Origin: Candidatus Bartonella washoeensis Sb944nv
GTDB lineage: Bacteria; Pseudomonadota; Alphaproteobacteria; Rhizobiales; Rhizobiaceae
Direction of reading: 5' to 3'
Assembly (NCBI RefSeq): GCF_000278135.1
Contig: NZ_JH725026.1
Coordinates: 1,012 to 65,011 of the forward strand
Length of the DNA: 64,000 nucleotides
Shown: piece after piece, positions 27,695 to 37,776 of the stretch
Layout of the letters: every line of letters begins with the position of its first letter
Numbering within the stretch: the stretch's first letter is position 1
The notes under the pieces: generated by a model
Told to the model about the DNA's origin: nothing
What the model saw: the letters and a program-made list of their open reading frames with translations, nothing else
Database searches by the model: none
Translations under genes and position numbers: made by a program

Positions 27695-28369
27695 ATGCCT
27701 CGTTCTCACCTCATCTCACCTTCACTTTTAGCTTCTGACTTTTCCAAACTTGGTCAAGAAGTATTAGATGTTGTTGATTCTGGGGCAGACTGGCTCCATC
27801 TTGATATTATGGATGGCCACTTTGTTCCTAATATCACGTTTGGACCCGATGTCGTCAAGGCACTACGACCATTAACCAAAGCAATATTCGACGTTCATTT
27901 GATGATCGCACCTGTAGATCCTTATCTTGAAGCCTTCGCAAAAGCAGGTTCAGATATTATAACTATTCATGCAGAATCGGGTCCTCATATTCACCGTTCA
28001 CTACAAATTATCAAGGCAATGGGGAAAAAAGCTGGAATTTCAATCAATCCAGCGACACCAGAACATGTGCTTGAATATTTGCTTGATCAATTAGATCTTA
28101 TCCTGATCATGACAGTTAATCCTGGTTTTGGTGGGCAAAATTTCATTCCAGAAATGCAAGATAAAATCAAACGCGTTAAAAGTATGATTGCTCATCGACC
28201 TATTGATCTTGAAGTTGATGGTGGTATCACTGTTGATACAATCGGAATAGCTGCAAAAGCTGGTGCAAATGTATTTGTCGCAGGTTCTGCGATTTATAAA
28301 GATGGAAACAAAGAACTTTACAAAACACGTATTCATGCATTGCGCCAAGCTGCAACCCTCTCACAATAA
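27695..28369 (+). CDS. rpe: Ribulose-phosphate 3-epimerase
   Basis: 224 residues, TIM barrel. Interconverts ribulose-5-P and xylulose-5-P in the pentose phosphate pathway. Motifs: ISPSLLASDF, DWLHLDIMDGHFVPNITFGP (metal-binding His and Asp), FDVHLMI, MTVNPGFGGQNFIPEM and DLEVDGGI, with AGANVFVAGSAIY for phosphate. AAGGAG precedes the ATG. purB starts 9 bases after its stop, so they form one transcription unit. Confidence 0.97.
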   Translation: MPRSHLISPSLLASDFSKLGQEVLDVVDSGADWLHLDIMDGHFVPNITFGPDVVKALRPLTKAIFDVHLMIAPVDPYLEAFAKAGSDIITIHAESGPHIHRSLQIIKAMGKKAGISINPATPEHVLEYLLDQLDLILIMTVNPGFGGQNFIPEMQDKIKRVKSMIAHRPIDLEVDGGITVDTIGIAAKAGANVFVAGSAIYKDGNKELYKTRIHALRQAATLSQ

Positions 28370-28378
28370 GGAAAAATT

Positions 28379-29680
28379 ATGATCGACCGTTATTCCCGCT
28401 CTGAAATGGTAACAATTTGGTCACCAAAAACAAAATATCGTATTTGGTTTGAAATTGAAGCACATGCCTGTGATGCACTCGCTCAATTAGGTATTATTCC
28501 CAAAGAAGCAGCAAAAGTTATTTGGGAAAAAGGGAAAGCTGCCGAATTTGATATAAATCGCATTAATGAGATTGAGGCAATTACCAAGCATGATGTTATA
28601 GCGTTTCTAACTCACTTAGCTGAATTTATTGGACCAGAAGCTCGTTTTATCCACCAAGGTATGACATCATCAGATGTTTTAGATACAACGCTTAACATTC
28701 AACTAATGCGTGCGAGTGATATTTTGCTAAAAGATATCGACCAACTTCTTGAAGCATTAAAAAAACGCGCTTTTGAACATAAAGAAACGATCACTATTGG
28801 GCGTAGTCACGGTATTCATGCAGAACCGACAACATTTGGAATCAAATTCGCTCTTGCATATGCTGAGTTTTCTCGTTGTCGTAAACGCCTTGTCGCAGCA
28901 CGTGAAGAAATTTCTACTTGTGCTATCTCAGGAGCTATAGGAACATTTGCTAATATTGATCCGCGCGTTGAAGAACATGTAGCAAAAGCATTGGGGATGC
29001 GTGCTGAACCCGTTTCCACCCAAGTTATACCACGTGATCGTCACGCTATGTTTTTTGCAACGCTCGGCGTTATTGCTTCATCCATTGAAAGACTAGCTAT
29101 AGAAATACGCCATCTGCAACGAACAGAAGTACTTGAAGCAGAAGAGCATTTCTCACCTGGACAAAAGGGGTCATCTGCTATGCCCCACAAACGCAACCCA
29201 GTTTTAACAGAAAATTTAACTGGATTAGCGCGTATGGTGCGTACATTTGCAATACCTGCTATGGAAAATGTAGCTCTTTGGCATGAACGTGATATTTCTC
29301 ATTCATCTGTTGAACGGTATATTGGCCCTGATGCAACCATTACACTTGATTTTGCTCTTGCTCGACTGACATCCGTAATTGAAAATTTAATTGTATACCC
29401 AGAGAATATGCAAAAAAATCTCAATAAGTTTCGTGGTCTTGTTCATTCACAGCGGGTACTTTTAGCGCTCACGCAAGCTGGCATCAGTCGGGAAGATTCT
29501 TATCGTATTGTACAACGAAATGCGATGAAGGTTTGGGAACAAGGAAAAGATTTTTTAGAAGAATTACTCAATGATAAAGATGTTACAAAAGTATTAAGTG
29601 AGGAAGAACTTCGTGAAAAATTTGACCTTTCTTACCATACAAAACATATCAACACGATTTTTAAACGCGTCTTTGGATAA
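28379..29680 (+). CDS. purB: Adenylosuccinate lyase
   Basis: 433 residues. Cleaves SAICAR to AICAR and adenylosuccinate to AMP. Shows the fumarase/aspartase superfamily regions: MTSSDVLDTTLNIQL, TIGRSHGIHAEPTTFG with the catalytic His, and the signature GSSAMPHKRNPV with the catalytic Ser loop. AGGA upstream. Transcribed with rpe. Confidence 0.97.
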   Translation: MIDRYSRSEMVTIWSPKTKYRIWFEIEAHACDALAQLGIIPKEAAKVIWEKGKAAEFDINRINEIEAITKHDVIAFLTHLAEFIGPEARFIHQGMTSSDVLDTTLNIQLMRASDILLKDIDQLLEALKKRAFEHKETITIGRSHGIHAEPTTFGIKFALAYAEFSRCRKRLVAAREEISTCAISGAIGTFANIDPRVEEHVAKALGMRAEPVSTQVIPRDRHAMFFATLGVIASSIERLAIEIRHLQRTEVLEAEEHFSPGQKGSSAMPHKRNPVLTENLTGLARMVRTFAIPAMENVALWHERDISHSSVERYIGPDATITLDFALARLTSVIENLIVYPENMQKNLNKFRGLVHSQRVLLALTQAGISREDSYRIVQRNAMKVWEQGKDFLEELLNDKDVTKVLSEEELREKFDLSYHTKHINTIFKRVFG

Positions 29681-29760
29681 TGATAAAAATTGCATACAAA
29701 GAATAAATATTTTGCTTTCTGCCTATGAGGCAAAACCCATTATAATGAAGGAAACAATTC

Positions 29761-30309
29761 ATGAAAGCAAATCAACTCGATATTCTTATTGTTCCCGGCT
29801 ACAAAGGCTCAGGTCCTGATCATTGGCAAACACGTTGGGAACAAAAATTGTCTACAGCTCGTCGTGTTAAACAAACCGATTGGTCAAAACCTGTTTGTAA
29901 CGAATGGGTTAATGAGGTTAAGGTTGCCATTGCACAAGCCCAAAAACCTGTTGTTATTATTGCCCATTCACTAGGAGTTCCAACAGCTGTTCATGCAACT
30001 CTGCAGAATGCAGAAAAAGTTTGTGGTGCTTTCTTTGTTGCGCCCCCAGATGTAGCCAATGAAAAAATACGTCCCAAACACTTAAAAACATTTGGACCAT
30101 ACCGCCGCGAAAAATTGCCTTTCCCCTCAGTAGTCATAGCCAGCCGCAATGATGAATTTTGCCAATTCTCGGTAGCAGAAAGTCTTGCCAATGATTGGGG
30201 AGCATTTTTTGTTGATGCTGGACAGTCTGGCCATATCAATGTAGAATCGGGCCATGGTCCTTGGCCTGAAGGGCTTATGGTTCTCTCCCATTTTCTTGCA
30301 AAAATTTAA
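29761..30309 (+). CDS. RBBP9/YdeN-family serine hydrolase
   Basis: 182 residues, small alpha/beta hydrolase. The N-terminus ILIVPGYKGSGPDHWQTRWE and the nucleophile elbow AHSLGVP (Ser) are typical, with Asp in SRNDEFCQ and His in GQSGHINVESGHGPWPEG. GAAGGAA lies before the ATG. Natural substrates are unknown; family members are small cytoplasmic esterases. It sits between purB and purC with its own short gaps, possibly in the same unit. Confidence 0.88.
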   Translation: MKANQLDILIVPGYKGSGPDHWQTRWEQKLSTARRVKQTDWSKPVCNEWVNEVKVAIAQAQKPVVIIAHSLGVPTAVHATLQNAEKVCGAFFVAPPDVANEKIRPKHLKTFGPYRREKLPFPSVVIASRNDEFCQFSVAESLANDWGAFFVDAGQSGHINVESGHGPWPEGLMVLSHFLAKI

Positions 30310-30479
30310 TTTATGAGATAGCCTTTCTCACATTGTCTAGGTACTAAATTCCTTATTGATAAAATCTATATGATAAAAATTGTAAGAAGCACCATAGCAG
30401 TCATTGAGAATTTCTACCAACTAGGATAGTATTGCCCATCAATGCTATTTAAAACCTCTCAGAGAAATAGAGAATTACA

Positions 30480-31244
30480 ATGAATCGTCGCCACCGTATT
30501 TATGAAGGCAAGGCCAAAATTTTATATGAAGGACCTGAACCAGGCACCTATATTCAATTTTTTAAAGATGACGCAACTGCTTTTAATGCAAAAAAACATG
30601 AAATTATCGACGGAAAAGGGGTTTTAAATAACCGTATTTCAGAACATATCTTTAGCCATCTTGGCCGTTTGGGCATCCCAACACACTTTATCAGGCGTAT
30701 AAATATGCGCGAACAGCTCATTAAAGCGGTTGAAATAATTCCATTGGAAGTTGTTGTTCGTAATGTTGCTGCTGGGTCTCTTTCTAAACGTTTGGGGTTG
30801 GAAGAAGGAACGGCTCTTTCGCAACCTATCATTGAATTTTATTATAAAAACGATTCTCTTGATGACCCAATGGTAACTGAAGAACATATCACTGCTTTTG
30901 GCTGGGCTGTCCCACAAGAAATAGAAGACATTATGCAACTTTCAATTCGTATTAATGATTTTCTTTCTGGACTTTTTGCAGGTGTTAATATTCAATTAAT
31001 TGATTTTAAAATGGAATTCGGCCGTTTATGGGAAGATGAAGCGATGCGCATTGTTCTTGCTGATGAGATATCGCCTGATTCTGCTCGTTTGTGGGATATG
31101 CAAACACGAGAGAAAATGGATAAAGACCGTTTTCGGCGTGATATGGGAGGGCTTATTAACGCTTATCAAGAAGTCGCAAAACGTCTTGGTATCATTAATG
31201 AAAATGAATCTCCACGACCAAGTGGTCCAGTCTTAGTAAAATAA
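30480..31244 (+). CDS. purC: SAICAR synthetase
   Basis: 254 residues, usual bacterial size. Joins aspartate to CAIR with ATP (purine step seven). Motifs: [56 protein letters not shown] and the second signature LIDFKMEFG with [13 protein letters not shown]. First of a purC-S-Q-L run. A perfect stem-loop follows at 31251. Confidence 0.97.
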   Translation: MNRRHRIYEGKAKILYEGPEPGTYIQFFKDDATAFNAKKHEIIDGKGVLNNRISEHIFSHLGRLGIPTHFIRRINMREQLIKAVEIIPLEVVVRNVAAGSLSKRLGLEEGTALSQPIIEFYYKNDSLDDPMVTEEHITAFGWAVPQEIEDIMQLSIRINDFLSGLFAGVNIQLIDFKMEFGRLWEDEAMRIVLADEISPDSARLWDMQTREKMDKDRFRRDMGGLINAYQEVAKRLGIINENESPRPSGPVLVK

Positions 31245-31250
31245 AAAATA

Positions 31251-31269
31251 AGGTGACATTATGTCACCT
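31251..31269 (+). promoter_or_regulatory. Perfect 9-bp-arm palindrome between purC and purS
   Basis: AGGTGACAT-T-ATGTCACCT begins 6 bases after the purC stop. It is preceded by an A-rich stretch (AAAATAAAAAATA) and followed by CCCTTTAAT, so on the plus strand it lacks a terminator T-run. On the minus strand it would be followed by TATTTTTTATTTT and could stop antisense transcription. It may also be an mRNA-stabilising hairpin or a repressor site. Confidence 0.6.
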
Positions 31270-31331
31270 CCCTTTAATATCGTAATTACACCTCTTCAAA
31301 AAGTGGTACTGCTAAAAACAGGAAATAAAAA

Positions 31332-31571
31332 ATGAAAGCACGCGTTACAGTTACTCTCAAAAGCAGTGTTCTTGATCCGCAAGGAGAAGCGATTGTCAAT
31401 GCTTTAAAGAGTTTAGCTTTCAAAGGCATTCACTCTATTCGCCAAGGGAAAGTTTTTGATGTTGTGCTTGATGATCAGCCTGCTGAAACAGCAAAGCAAA
31501 ACCTCGAAAAAATGTGTGAACAGTTGCTCGCAAATACTGTCATTGAAAATTACACTATAGAACTTCTTTAA
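31332..31571 (+). CDS. purS: Phosphoribosylformylglycinamidine synthase subunit PurS
   Basis: 79 residues. Small subunit that bridges PurL and PurQ in the FGAM synthase complex, the arrangement of Gram-positives and Alphaproteobacteria. MKARVTVTLKSSVLDPQGEA, ALKSLAFKGIHSIRQGKVFD and the end VIENYTIELL are typical. AGGAAA precedes the ATG. purQ starts 12 bases after its stop. Confidence 0.95.
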   Translation: MKARVTVTLKSSVLDPQGEAIVNALKSLAFKGIHSIRQGKVFDVVLDDQPAETAKQNLEKMCEQLLANTVIENYTIELL

Positions 31572-31583
31572 GTGGAACTCTCC

Positions 31584-32252
31584 ATGAAAACTGCCATCAT
31601 TCAATTACCTGGATTAAATCGCGATCGGGACATGGTTGCAGCATTACACCACATCACGGGAGTGAAACCATTAACAATTTGGCAAACAGAATCAACAATT
31701 CCAGATGTAGATGTCATTGTTATTCCTGGTGGTTTTTCTTATGGTGACTACTTAAGATGTGGCGCTATTGGTGCACGAACACCCGTTTTTCAAGCTATCC
31801 GTGAAAAAGCACAAAAAGGTATTACAATAATAGGCATATGTAATGGATTTCAAATTTTATTGGAATCTGGATTATTACCTGGTGCCTTAATGCGTAATGC
31901 TTCATTAAAATTTGTCTGTCGTGAAGTAAAACTTGAAATCGTAAACGCTAACACTAAATTTTCTCGATATTATTCCAAAGGACAAATCATTCGTTGTCCT
32001 GTTGCTCATCACGATGGAAACTACTTTGTTGACAGTGAGACATTAGAACAAATGGAAGACAATGAACAAATTGTTTTCCGTTATGCAGAAAATACAAATC
32101 CTAATGGTTCAATCAATGATATTGCTGGTATTATCAATAAAGCTGGTAATATTCTTGGTATGATGCCTCATCCTGAAAATTTTATTGAAATAGCACATGG
32201 TGGTACTGATGGCCGTTTACTCTTCCAAAGTGCTTTAGAATTGACAAATTAA
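31584..32252 (+). CDS. purQ: Phosphoribosylformylglycinamidine synthase, glutaminase subunit
   Basis: 222 residues from the ATG at 31584 ([17 protein letters not shown]); a GTG directly after the purS stop would add four residues but has no site. Class I glutamine amidotransferase: [15 protein letters not shown], nucleophile C86 in [17 protein letters not shown], and His/Glu in MMPHPENF. It supplies ammonia to PurL. Confidence 0.96.
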   Translation: MKTAIIQLPGLNRDRDMVAALHHITGVKPLTIWQTESTIPDVDVIVIPGGFSYGDYLRCGAIGARTPVFQAIREKAQKGITIIGICNGFQILLESGLLPGALMRNASLKFVCREVKLEIVNANTKFSRYYSKGQIIRCPVAHHDGNYFVDSETLEQMEDNEQIVFRYAENTNPNGSINDIAGIINKAGNILGMMPHPENFIEIAHGGTDGRLLFQSALELTN

Positions 32253-32529
32253 TGATCATAAACAAAAGCTATTCTGTTTTTTAGCAAATTTTATCAACTA
32301 CTTATTCCAAGCATACTAGAATATATGAAGTGAATAATCTTACTAAAAAAATTCTTTATCTAAAAGAACACATTATTTCGAATATCAAAAACAAATTTTT
32401 TTCTTCAAGCTTAAAGAACAAGCGGATAAAATTAAGGCTTAGAGTTCATTAATGGTCTCGTCATAAAACAACTGAACTGAAAAGCTGTATCAGAAGTAAC
32501 AAAAAGCTAAATTTTGATTATTTTAATGG

Positions 32530-34752
32530 ATGAAAAAACGCATGAATCTTTGCAATAATATTGTCATAACACCAGAATTAGTTGCACGTCATGGTCTAAA
32601 AGCTAACGAGTATCAGCATATTTTGAAACTCATTGGTAGAACACCAACATTTACCGAGCTTGGAATTTTCTCTGCAATGTGGAATGAACATTGTTCTTAT
32701 AAATCATCTAAAAAATGGCTAAGAACTCTCCCAACAAAAAGCAAATATGTCATTCAAGGTCCTGGTGAAAATGCTGGTGTTGTTGATATTGGTGAAGGTC
32801 AATGTGTAGTTTTTAAAATGGAAAGCCATAACCATCCCTCTTACATCGAACCTTATCAAGGTGCAGCAACAGGCGTTGGTGGCATTTTGCGGGATGTTTT
32901 TACCATGGGCGCTCGTCCTGTTGCGGCCATGAATGCATTGCGATTTGGTTCTCCTAATCATCCTCGAACACGCCATCTTGTTTCTGGCGTCGTTTCCGGA
33001 ATCGGTGGCTATGGAAATTCTTTTGGTGTTCCAACTGTTGGAGGAGAAGTCAATTTTGATAAGCGCTATAATGGTAATATTCTTGTCAACGCTTTTGCCG
33101 CTGGGATTGCAAAAACAGACTCTCTTTTTTACTCCAAAGCACAAGGAGTAGGACTTCCTGTTGTTTATTTGGGAGCAAAAACAGGGCGTGATGGTGTTGG
33201 AGGAGCAACAATGGCTTCTGCCGAGTTTGATGATTCAATCAATGAAAAACGTCCAACCGTTCAAGTGGGGGATCCTTTCACCGAAAAATGTCTTCTTGAA
33301 GCTTGTTTAGAACTGATGAAATTAGAAGCTGTCATTGCCATTCAAGATATGGGTGCTGCAGGGTTAACATCCTCTGCTGTTGAAATGGGAGCAAAAGGAA
33401 ATCTAGGTATAGAGCTTAATCTCGATAAAGTTCCTGTTCGTGAAGAAAACATGACAGCCTACGAAATGATGCTCTCTGAAAGCCAAGAGCGTATGCTGAT
33501 GATTCTTAAACCAGAAATGGAACAAAAAGCAGCTGAAATTTTTCATAAATGGGGACTTCATTTCTCCATTATTGGAAAAACAACAGACGATTTACGTTTC
33601 CGGGTCTTCCATCAAGGAGAAGAAGTCGTCAACCTTCCAATCAAAGAACTCGGTGATGAAGCACCGGTTTATGATCGTCCGTGGAATGAGCCTACCCCCA
33701 AACCTATCCTTAAAGTGGAAGAAGTCAAAAAAGTTGAAAATCTTGCCAATGTACTCCTAAGATTATTAAATTCTGCCAATCAAAGTTCACGGCGTTGGGT
33801 TTATGAGCAATATGATACACTTATCCAAGGAAATACGCTTGTTCGCCCAGGAAGTGATGCAGGAGTCATCCGTGTAAGCAATAACGACAAACGTGCCCTT
33901 GCCTTTTCTTCTGATGTAACGCCTCGCTATTGTGAAGCTGACCCTTATGAAGGAGGAAAACAAGCCGTTGCAGAATGCTGGCGCAACATTAGTACAACAG
34001 GCGCAATACCACTGGCAGCTACAGATAACCTCAATTTTGGTAATCCTGAAAAACCTGAAATTATGGGGCAATTGGTTTTTGCCATTAAAGGAATAGGTGA
34101 AGCTTGTAAAGTTCTCGACTTTCCTATCGTTTCAGGGAATGTTTCTCTTTATAATGAAACCAATGGAGAAGCAATTCCTCCTAGCCCCACGATTGCTGGT
34201 GTTGGACTTCTTGACGATTGGTCTAAAATGACAACAATCAATGGTATGCAAAATGGAGACAGTATTGTTTTGGTTGGACCTTGCGGCTCACATTTAGGAC
34301 AATCAATTTATGCAAGGGACATTTTAAATATTGATGCTGGTGCACCACCTCACGTCGATTTACAACTTGAAAAAAAGCATGGTCAATTTGTTCGAAATGT
34401 TATTCATCGCGGTTTTATTCATGCCGCGCATGATCTTTCTGATGGAGGATTAGCTATTGCACTTGCAGAAATGGTCATTAAAGCAGGTAAAGGGATCAAA
34501 GCCAAATTAAGCAACAAATCACCAGAGCACGCAGAACTTTTTGGAGAAGACCAAGGACGTTATCTTTTAGCAGTCAAACCTGAAGCGCTCAATAGCCTTA
34601 AAGAACAGGCAAAAAAAAGCGTAGTTTCTTTAATAGAGCTTGGTATAGTTACAGGTACTTCACTTGATATAGATGGCATATTAAAACTTTCCGTAGATGA
34701 GCTCACACAAGCCTATGAAAGCTGGTTTCCCAAATTCATGGGCGAAGAATAA
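32530..34752 (+). CDS. purL: Phosphoribosylformylglycinamidine synthase, synthetase subunit
   Basis: 740 residues, the short PurL type used with PurS and PurQ. ATP-dependent amidation of FGAR. Motifs: [53 protein letters not shown], and the second half repeat ([53 protein letters not shown]). Two start candidates, 32530 and 32542, are indistinguishable. A 277-base AT-rich gap separates it from purQ, so it may have its own promoter. Confidence 0.97.
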   Translation: MKKRMNLCNNIVITPELVARHGLKANEYQHILKLIGRTPTFTELGIFSAMWNEHCSYKSSKKWLRTLPTKSKYVIQGPGENAGVVDIGEGQCVVFKMESHNHPSYIEPYQGAATGVGGILRDVFTMGARPVAAMNALRFGSPNHPRTRHLVSGVVSGIGGYGNSFGVPTVGGEVNFDKRYNGNILVNAFAAGIAKTDSLFYSKAQGVGLPVVYLGAKTGRDGVGGATMASAEFDDSINEKRPTVQVGDPFTEKCLLEACLELMKLEAVIAIQDMGAAGLTSSAVEMGAKGNLGIELNLDKVPVREENMTAYEMMLSESQERMLMILKPEMEQKAAEIFHKWGLHFSIIGKTTDDLRFRVFHQGEEVVNLPIKELGDEAPVYDRPWNEPTPKPILKVEEVKKVENLANVLLRLLNSANQSSRRWVYEQYDTLIQGNTLVRPGSDAGVIRVSNNDKRALAFSSDVTPRYCEADPYEGGKQAVAECWRNISTTGAIPLAATDNLNFGNPEKPEIMGQLVFAIKGIGEACKVLDFPIVSGNVSLYNETNGEAIPPSPTIAGVGLLDDWSKMTTINGMQNGDSIVLVGPCGSHLGQSIYARDILNIDAGAPPHVDLQLEKKHGQFVRNVIHRGFIHAAHDLSDGGLAIALAEMVIKAGKGIKAKLSNKSPEHAELFGEDQGRYLLAVKPEALNSLKEQAKKSVVSLIELGIVTGTSLDIDGILKLSVDELTQAYESWFPKFMGEE

Positions 34753-34820
34753 AGAATTTTTGTTTTTCGTGACTATAATTGCTACTCTTATAAAAAATTA
34801 ACAAACAGAGGAGAATAATC

Positions 34821-35060
34821 ATGGCAATGCGTGCCAGTGCAATTGAAGCACTTATTCGCGAAGGCATTCCCGATGCAACTGTTATAATCCGTGATCTCGC
34901 TGGAGATGGGGAACACTATGCTGCAGAAGTTATTTCCGAAAGCTTTCGCGGTAAAAGCCGTGTTCAGCAACACAAAATGGTCTATGATGCTCTCAAAGGC
35001 AATATGGGAAACGAACTTCACGCTCTAGCACTGCAGACAAGTACACCCAAAATAATTTAA
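34821..35060 (+). CDS. BolA-family protein
   Basis: 79 residues, MAMRASAIEALIREGIPDAT, then DGEHYAAEVISESFRGKSRV QQH over 30-52 and a C-terminal HALAL. These are BolA-fold features with the invariant His in the ligand loop. The adjacent gene encodes a monothiol glutaredoxin, the known partner of BolA proteins in [2Fe-2S] cluster binding and iron sensing. GAGGAG precedes the ATG. Closer to the BolA2/IbaG short type than to E. coli BolA. Confidence 0.92.
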   Translation: MAMRASAIEALIREGIPDATVIIRDLAGDGEHYAAEVISESFRGKSRVQQHKMVYDALKGNMGNELHALALQTSTPKII

Positions 35061-35154
35061 AAATTTCTTCTTGCATTCATTCGCGCAATACGATTAGAAA
35101 ATAATAAGAGCGTAAATGCACACTTCCAAAAATTTGCACTATTGAGGAATAGAG

Positions 35155-35487
35155 ATGACTAATGTTCATAATTTTATTGACAACGAAATTAAAACAAATG
35201 ACGTCATTTTATTCATGAAAGGAACACCTGACGCTCCACAATGTGGATTTTCTGGCCAGGTCGTTCAAATTCTTGATTATTTAGGGTTAAATTATAAAGG
35301 AATTAATATCTTAACTTCTAATGAATTGCGTCAAGGAATCAAAGACTACTCAAATTGGCCAACAATTCCTCAACTCTATATTAAAGGTGAATTTGTTGGC
35401 GGCTGTGATATTGTTAAAGAAATGTTTCAAAATAATGAATTGCAAGAACTGCTAAAGGAAAAAGGCATTCCTTGCAATAAATCGTAG
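35155..35487 (+). CDS. grxD: Monothiol glutaredoxin, Grx4/GrxD type
   Basis: 110 residues. Active site CGFS at C30 in [16 protein letters not shown], and the GSH-binding [20 protein letters not shown]. This class binds a bridging [2Fe-2S] cluster with glutathione and, together with BolA, acts in iron-sulphur delivery. GAGGAA precedes the ATG. Probably one operon with the preceding bolA gene. Confidence 0.95.
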   Translation: MTNVHNFIDNEIKTNDVILFMKGTPDAPQCGFSGQVVQILDYLGLNYKGINILTSNELRQGIKDYSNWPTIPQLYIKGEFVGGCDIVKEMFQNNELQELLKEKGIPCNKS

Positions 35488-35555
35488 ATATCTTTCATTG
35501 TATTCAGCTTCTTATAAAGCCGTGTTCAGTCGAAACTTTTATTTAAAGGATTCAT

Positions 35556-36809
35556 ATGCCATATTCAGTCGACGAACAGAAGCACAGCGATGCGATTAGA
35601 AAAAAAATTGGCTATAAAGAATTTGTTATTCTCATTGCTTCACTCATGGCCATCAATTCTATAGCTGTTGATATTATGCTACCAGCTATGCCTAACATCT
35701 TAAACAGTTTAAATGTTATCAATGAAAATGATCAACATTATATCATTTCTAGTTATCTTATCAGCTATGGCATCACACAGATATTTTTTGGTCCAATAAG
35801 CGATCGTTATGGGCGACGTAAACTTATTCTTATTGGTCTTGCTTTTTATTCATTTACAGCGATTGGCTGTGCGTTTGTATCCAATTTCTCTCTCTTGCTT
35901 ATTTTGCGTATCCTGCAAGGAATGGGAGGAGCTGCTATGCGTGTGCTCACGGTTTCCATTGTACGTGATCTCTATAGTGGTCGAAAAATGGCAGAAGTGA
36001 TGTCTATCGTGATGATGGTTTTCCTTATTGCACCGATGATTGGACCAGCAACAGGACAGATCATTTTACTGTTTGGAAACTGGCAATTTATTTTCATATT
36101 CATGGCAATTATTGGTTTTGGACTGATGCTTTGGATTCAATTACGCTTGCCTGAAACTCTTTATGCACAACGTTCTCTTTCCTTTTCTTCAGTCAAACAT
36201 AATTTATGGATTGTGATAACCAATCGCATAACACTTTGCTATACACTAGCCACTTCCATTATTTTAGGTTGTATCTTTACCGCCGTTAATACATCACAAC
36301 AAACATATGAAGGGATTTATAATCTAGGACTTTGGTTTCCTATTGCCTTCGCAGTTGGTGCTGCATTTCAAGCACTATCATCATTCTTTAACTCTCAACT
36401 GGTTGGACGCCTTGGAATGCGGCGTATCGCTCACACAATGCTTTTACTCTTTTGTATCACTTCATGTATATGGTTTGTTGGCTCCCTCTTAACAGATGGT
36501 ATTCTTCCTTTTGCTTTTTACATGCTGTTATTCTGTATACTCATGTTTGCCTGCGGTGGTATTATGGCAAACTTCAATACACTTGCTCTTGAACCTGTAG
36601 GAGAAATAGCTGGAACGGCGTCATCTATATCTGGTTTTTTGCAAACATCTATTGGCACAGGTCTCAGTTTTTTTATTGCACAACAATTTAATGAAACAAC
36701 TATTCCTAATTCAGCAGGATTTTTCTTTCTTAGTCTCATTGCCATATTGCTTGTCTTATGGGCTGAAAGTGGACATCTTTTTAGGCAATATCATAATAAA
36801 ACTGAATAA
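35556..36809 (+). CDS. MFS multidrug exporter, Bcr/CflA type
   Basis: 417 residues with 12 predicted membrane helices. The Bcr/CflA hallmarks are VDIMLPAMPNI in helix 1, the loop GPISDRYGRRKLILIG, RILQGMGGAAMRVLTVSIVR D across helix 4-5 and APMIGPATGQIILLFGNWQF in helix 5. It exports drugs or metabolites by proton antiport; substrate not inferable. AAAGGA precedes the ATG. Last gene of the rightward series. Confidence 0.92.
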   Translation: MPYSVDEQKHSDAIRKKIGYKEFVILIASLMAINSIAVDIMLPAMPNILNSLNVINENDQHYIISSYLISYGITQIFFGPISDRYGRRKLILIGLAFYSFTAIGCAFVSNFSLLLILRILQGMGGAAMRVLTVSIVRDLYSGRKMAEVMSIVMMVFLIAPMIGPATGQIILLFGNWQFIFIFMAIIGFGLMLWIQLRLPETLYAQRSLSFSSVKHNLWIVITNRITLCYTLATSIILGCIFTAVNTSQQTYEGIYNLGLWFPIAFAVGAAFQALSSFFNSQLVGRLGMRRIAHTMLLLFCITSCIWFVGSLLTDGILPFAFYMLLFCILMFACGGIMANFNTLALEPVGEIAGTASSISGFLQTSIGTGLSFFIAQQFNETTIPNSAGFFFLSLIAILLVLWAESGHLFRQYHNKTE

Positions 36810-37776
36810 ACATAACTTTAAAAACGGTTGAAATATCTCTATAGGGCTACAGCAAAACCAAACCACATAGGGTTTCTTTTTCACGCTTTTATAATTAAAT
36901 TCTGTGTAGCTAATTCCCAACCCAGAGGGCGATTGAAACATAGATCAAAAATATATCAAAGAAAAAGATTTCTTATCCAATAGCGAGAAGAGACCTCTAA
37001 AGTAGTTGTTTCTATTGAAAATAGCTTTTGATAAAGTAGTGTTCTCTAAAAAGGTGTTCATTATCATTCTGCAGTATTTTCTTATTCGTGCGGAAAAAAA
37101 GACAAAGATATAATTTTGCTTTCTCTCCCCTTCTCGTCATCCATATGAACATAACTTTATTAGCAATACCTTGTGTATTTGTGTCCCCTTTAACAAGCTA
37201 AGGAGCTTAAATCATAGCACTCCACTTCTCTACAATGGGAAGAAAACATAAAGACAGGGCTTTAAGGAATATCCACCACAGCAAAACTCTTCCTCATAAA
37301 TCTTCTCTGCTTCCTCTCCATGTCTCTATTTCATGCCGACCTCTCCTCTCTAAACTTGGCACAAAAAAGAGCTAGGACCAATGGTGGTATCAATCCCCAT
37401 AAGCTTCTCCATCATAAACTATACTTTTTGGTAAGCTCTTGAAAACAGACGAAAGATCCCCTTCTGATACAAAGATATAAAGTTAGGAATACTAGATTCA
37501 CTTGCCTGAAGATAAGGGGAAGCTTTCACCACTTTAAAACACTCTAAACGCTTTCAACAAAACGATGAGAATGGTTTTAATTCCTCATACGTATTGCAGA
37601 AATTTATCCTCAGAAGGAGAAATCTTTTACAAATCCGTATACTTATTTTTTATACTGCTCCATGATAGCACATCCGTTCTTTACAGAGGCAATGATCTCA
37701 CCACTCCACCTTTTATTTCAAATGTTACTAAAGGGTACACAACCTAAGAATTAAATATGCTATACAATTCAATTAG
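36810..37776. other. Intergenic region, 967 bases, probably decayed DNA
   Basis: No supportable gene on either strand. Base composition is less AT-rich than in the gap after parC, and broken short frames occur on the minus strand (for example around 37,350-37,560), which suggests an old gene that I cannot identify. Confidence 0.5.

Noticed and set aside
37565-37747. 60-codon ORF in the gap before parC
   Set aside because: No convincing ribosome site, no family, low-complexity composition.
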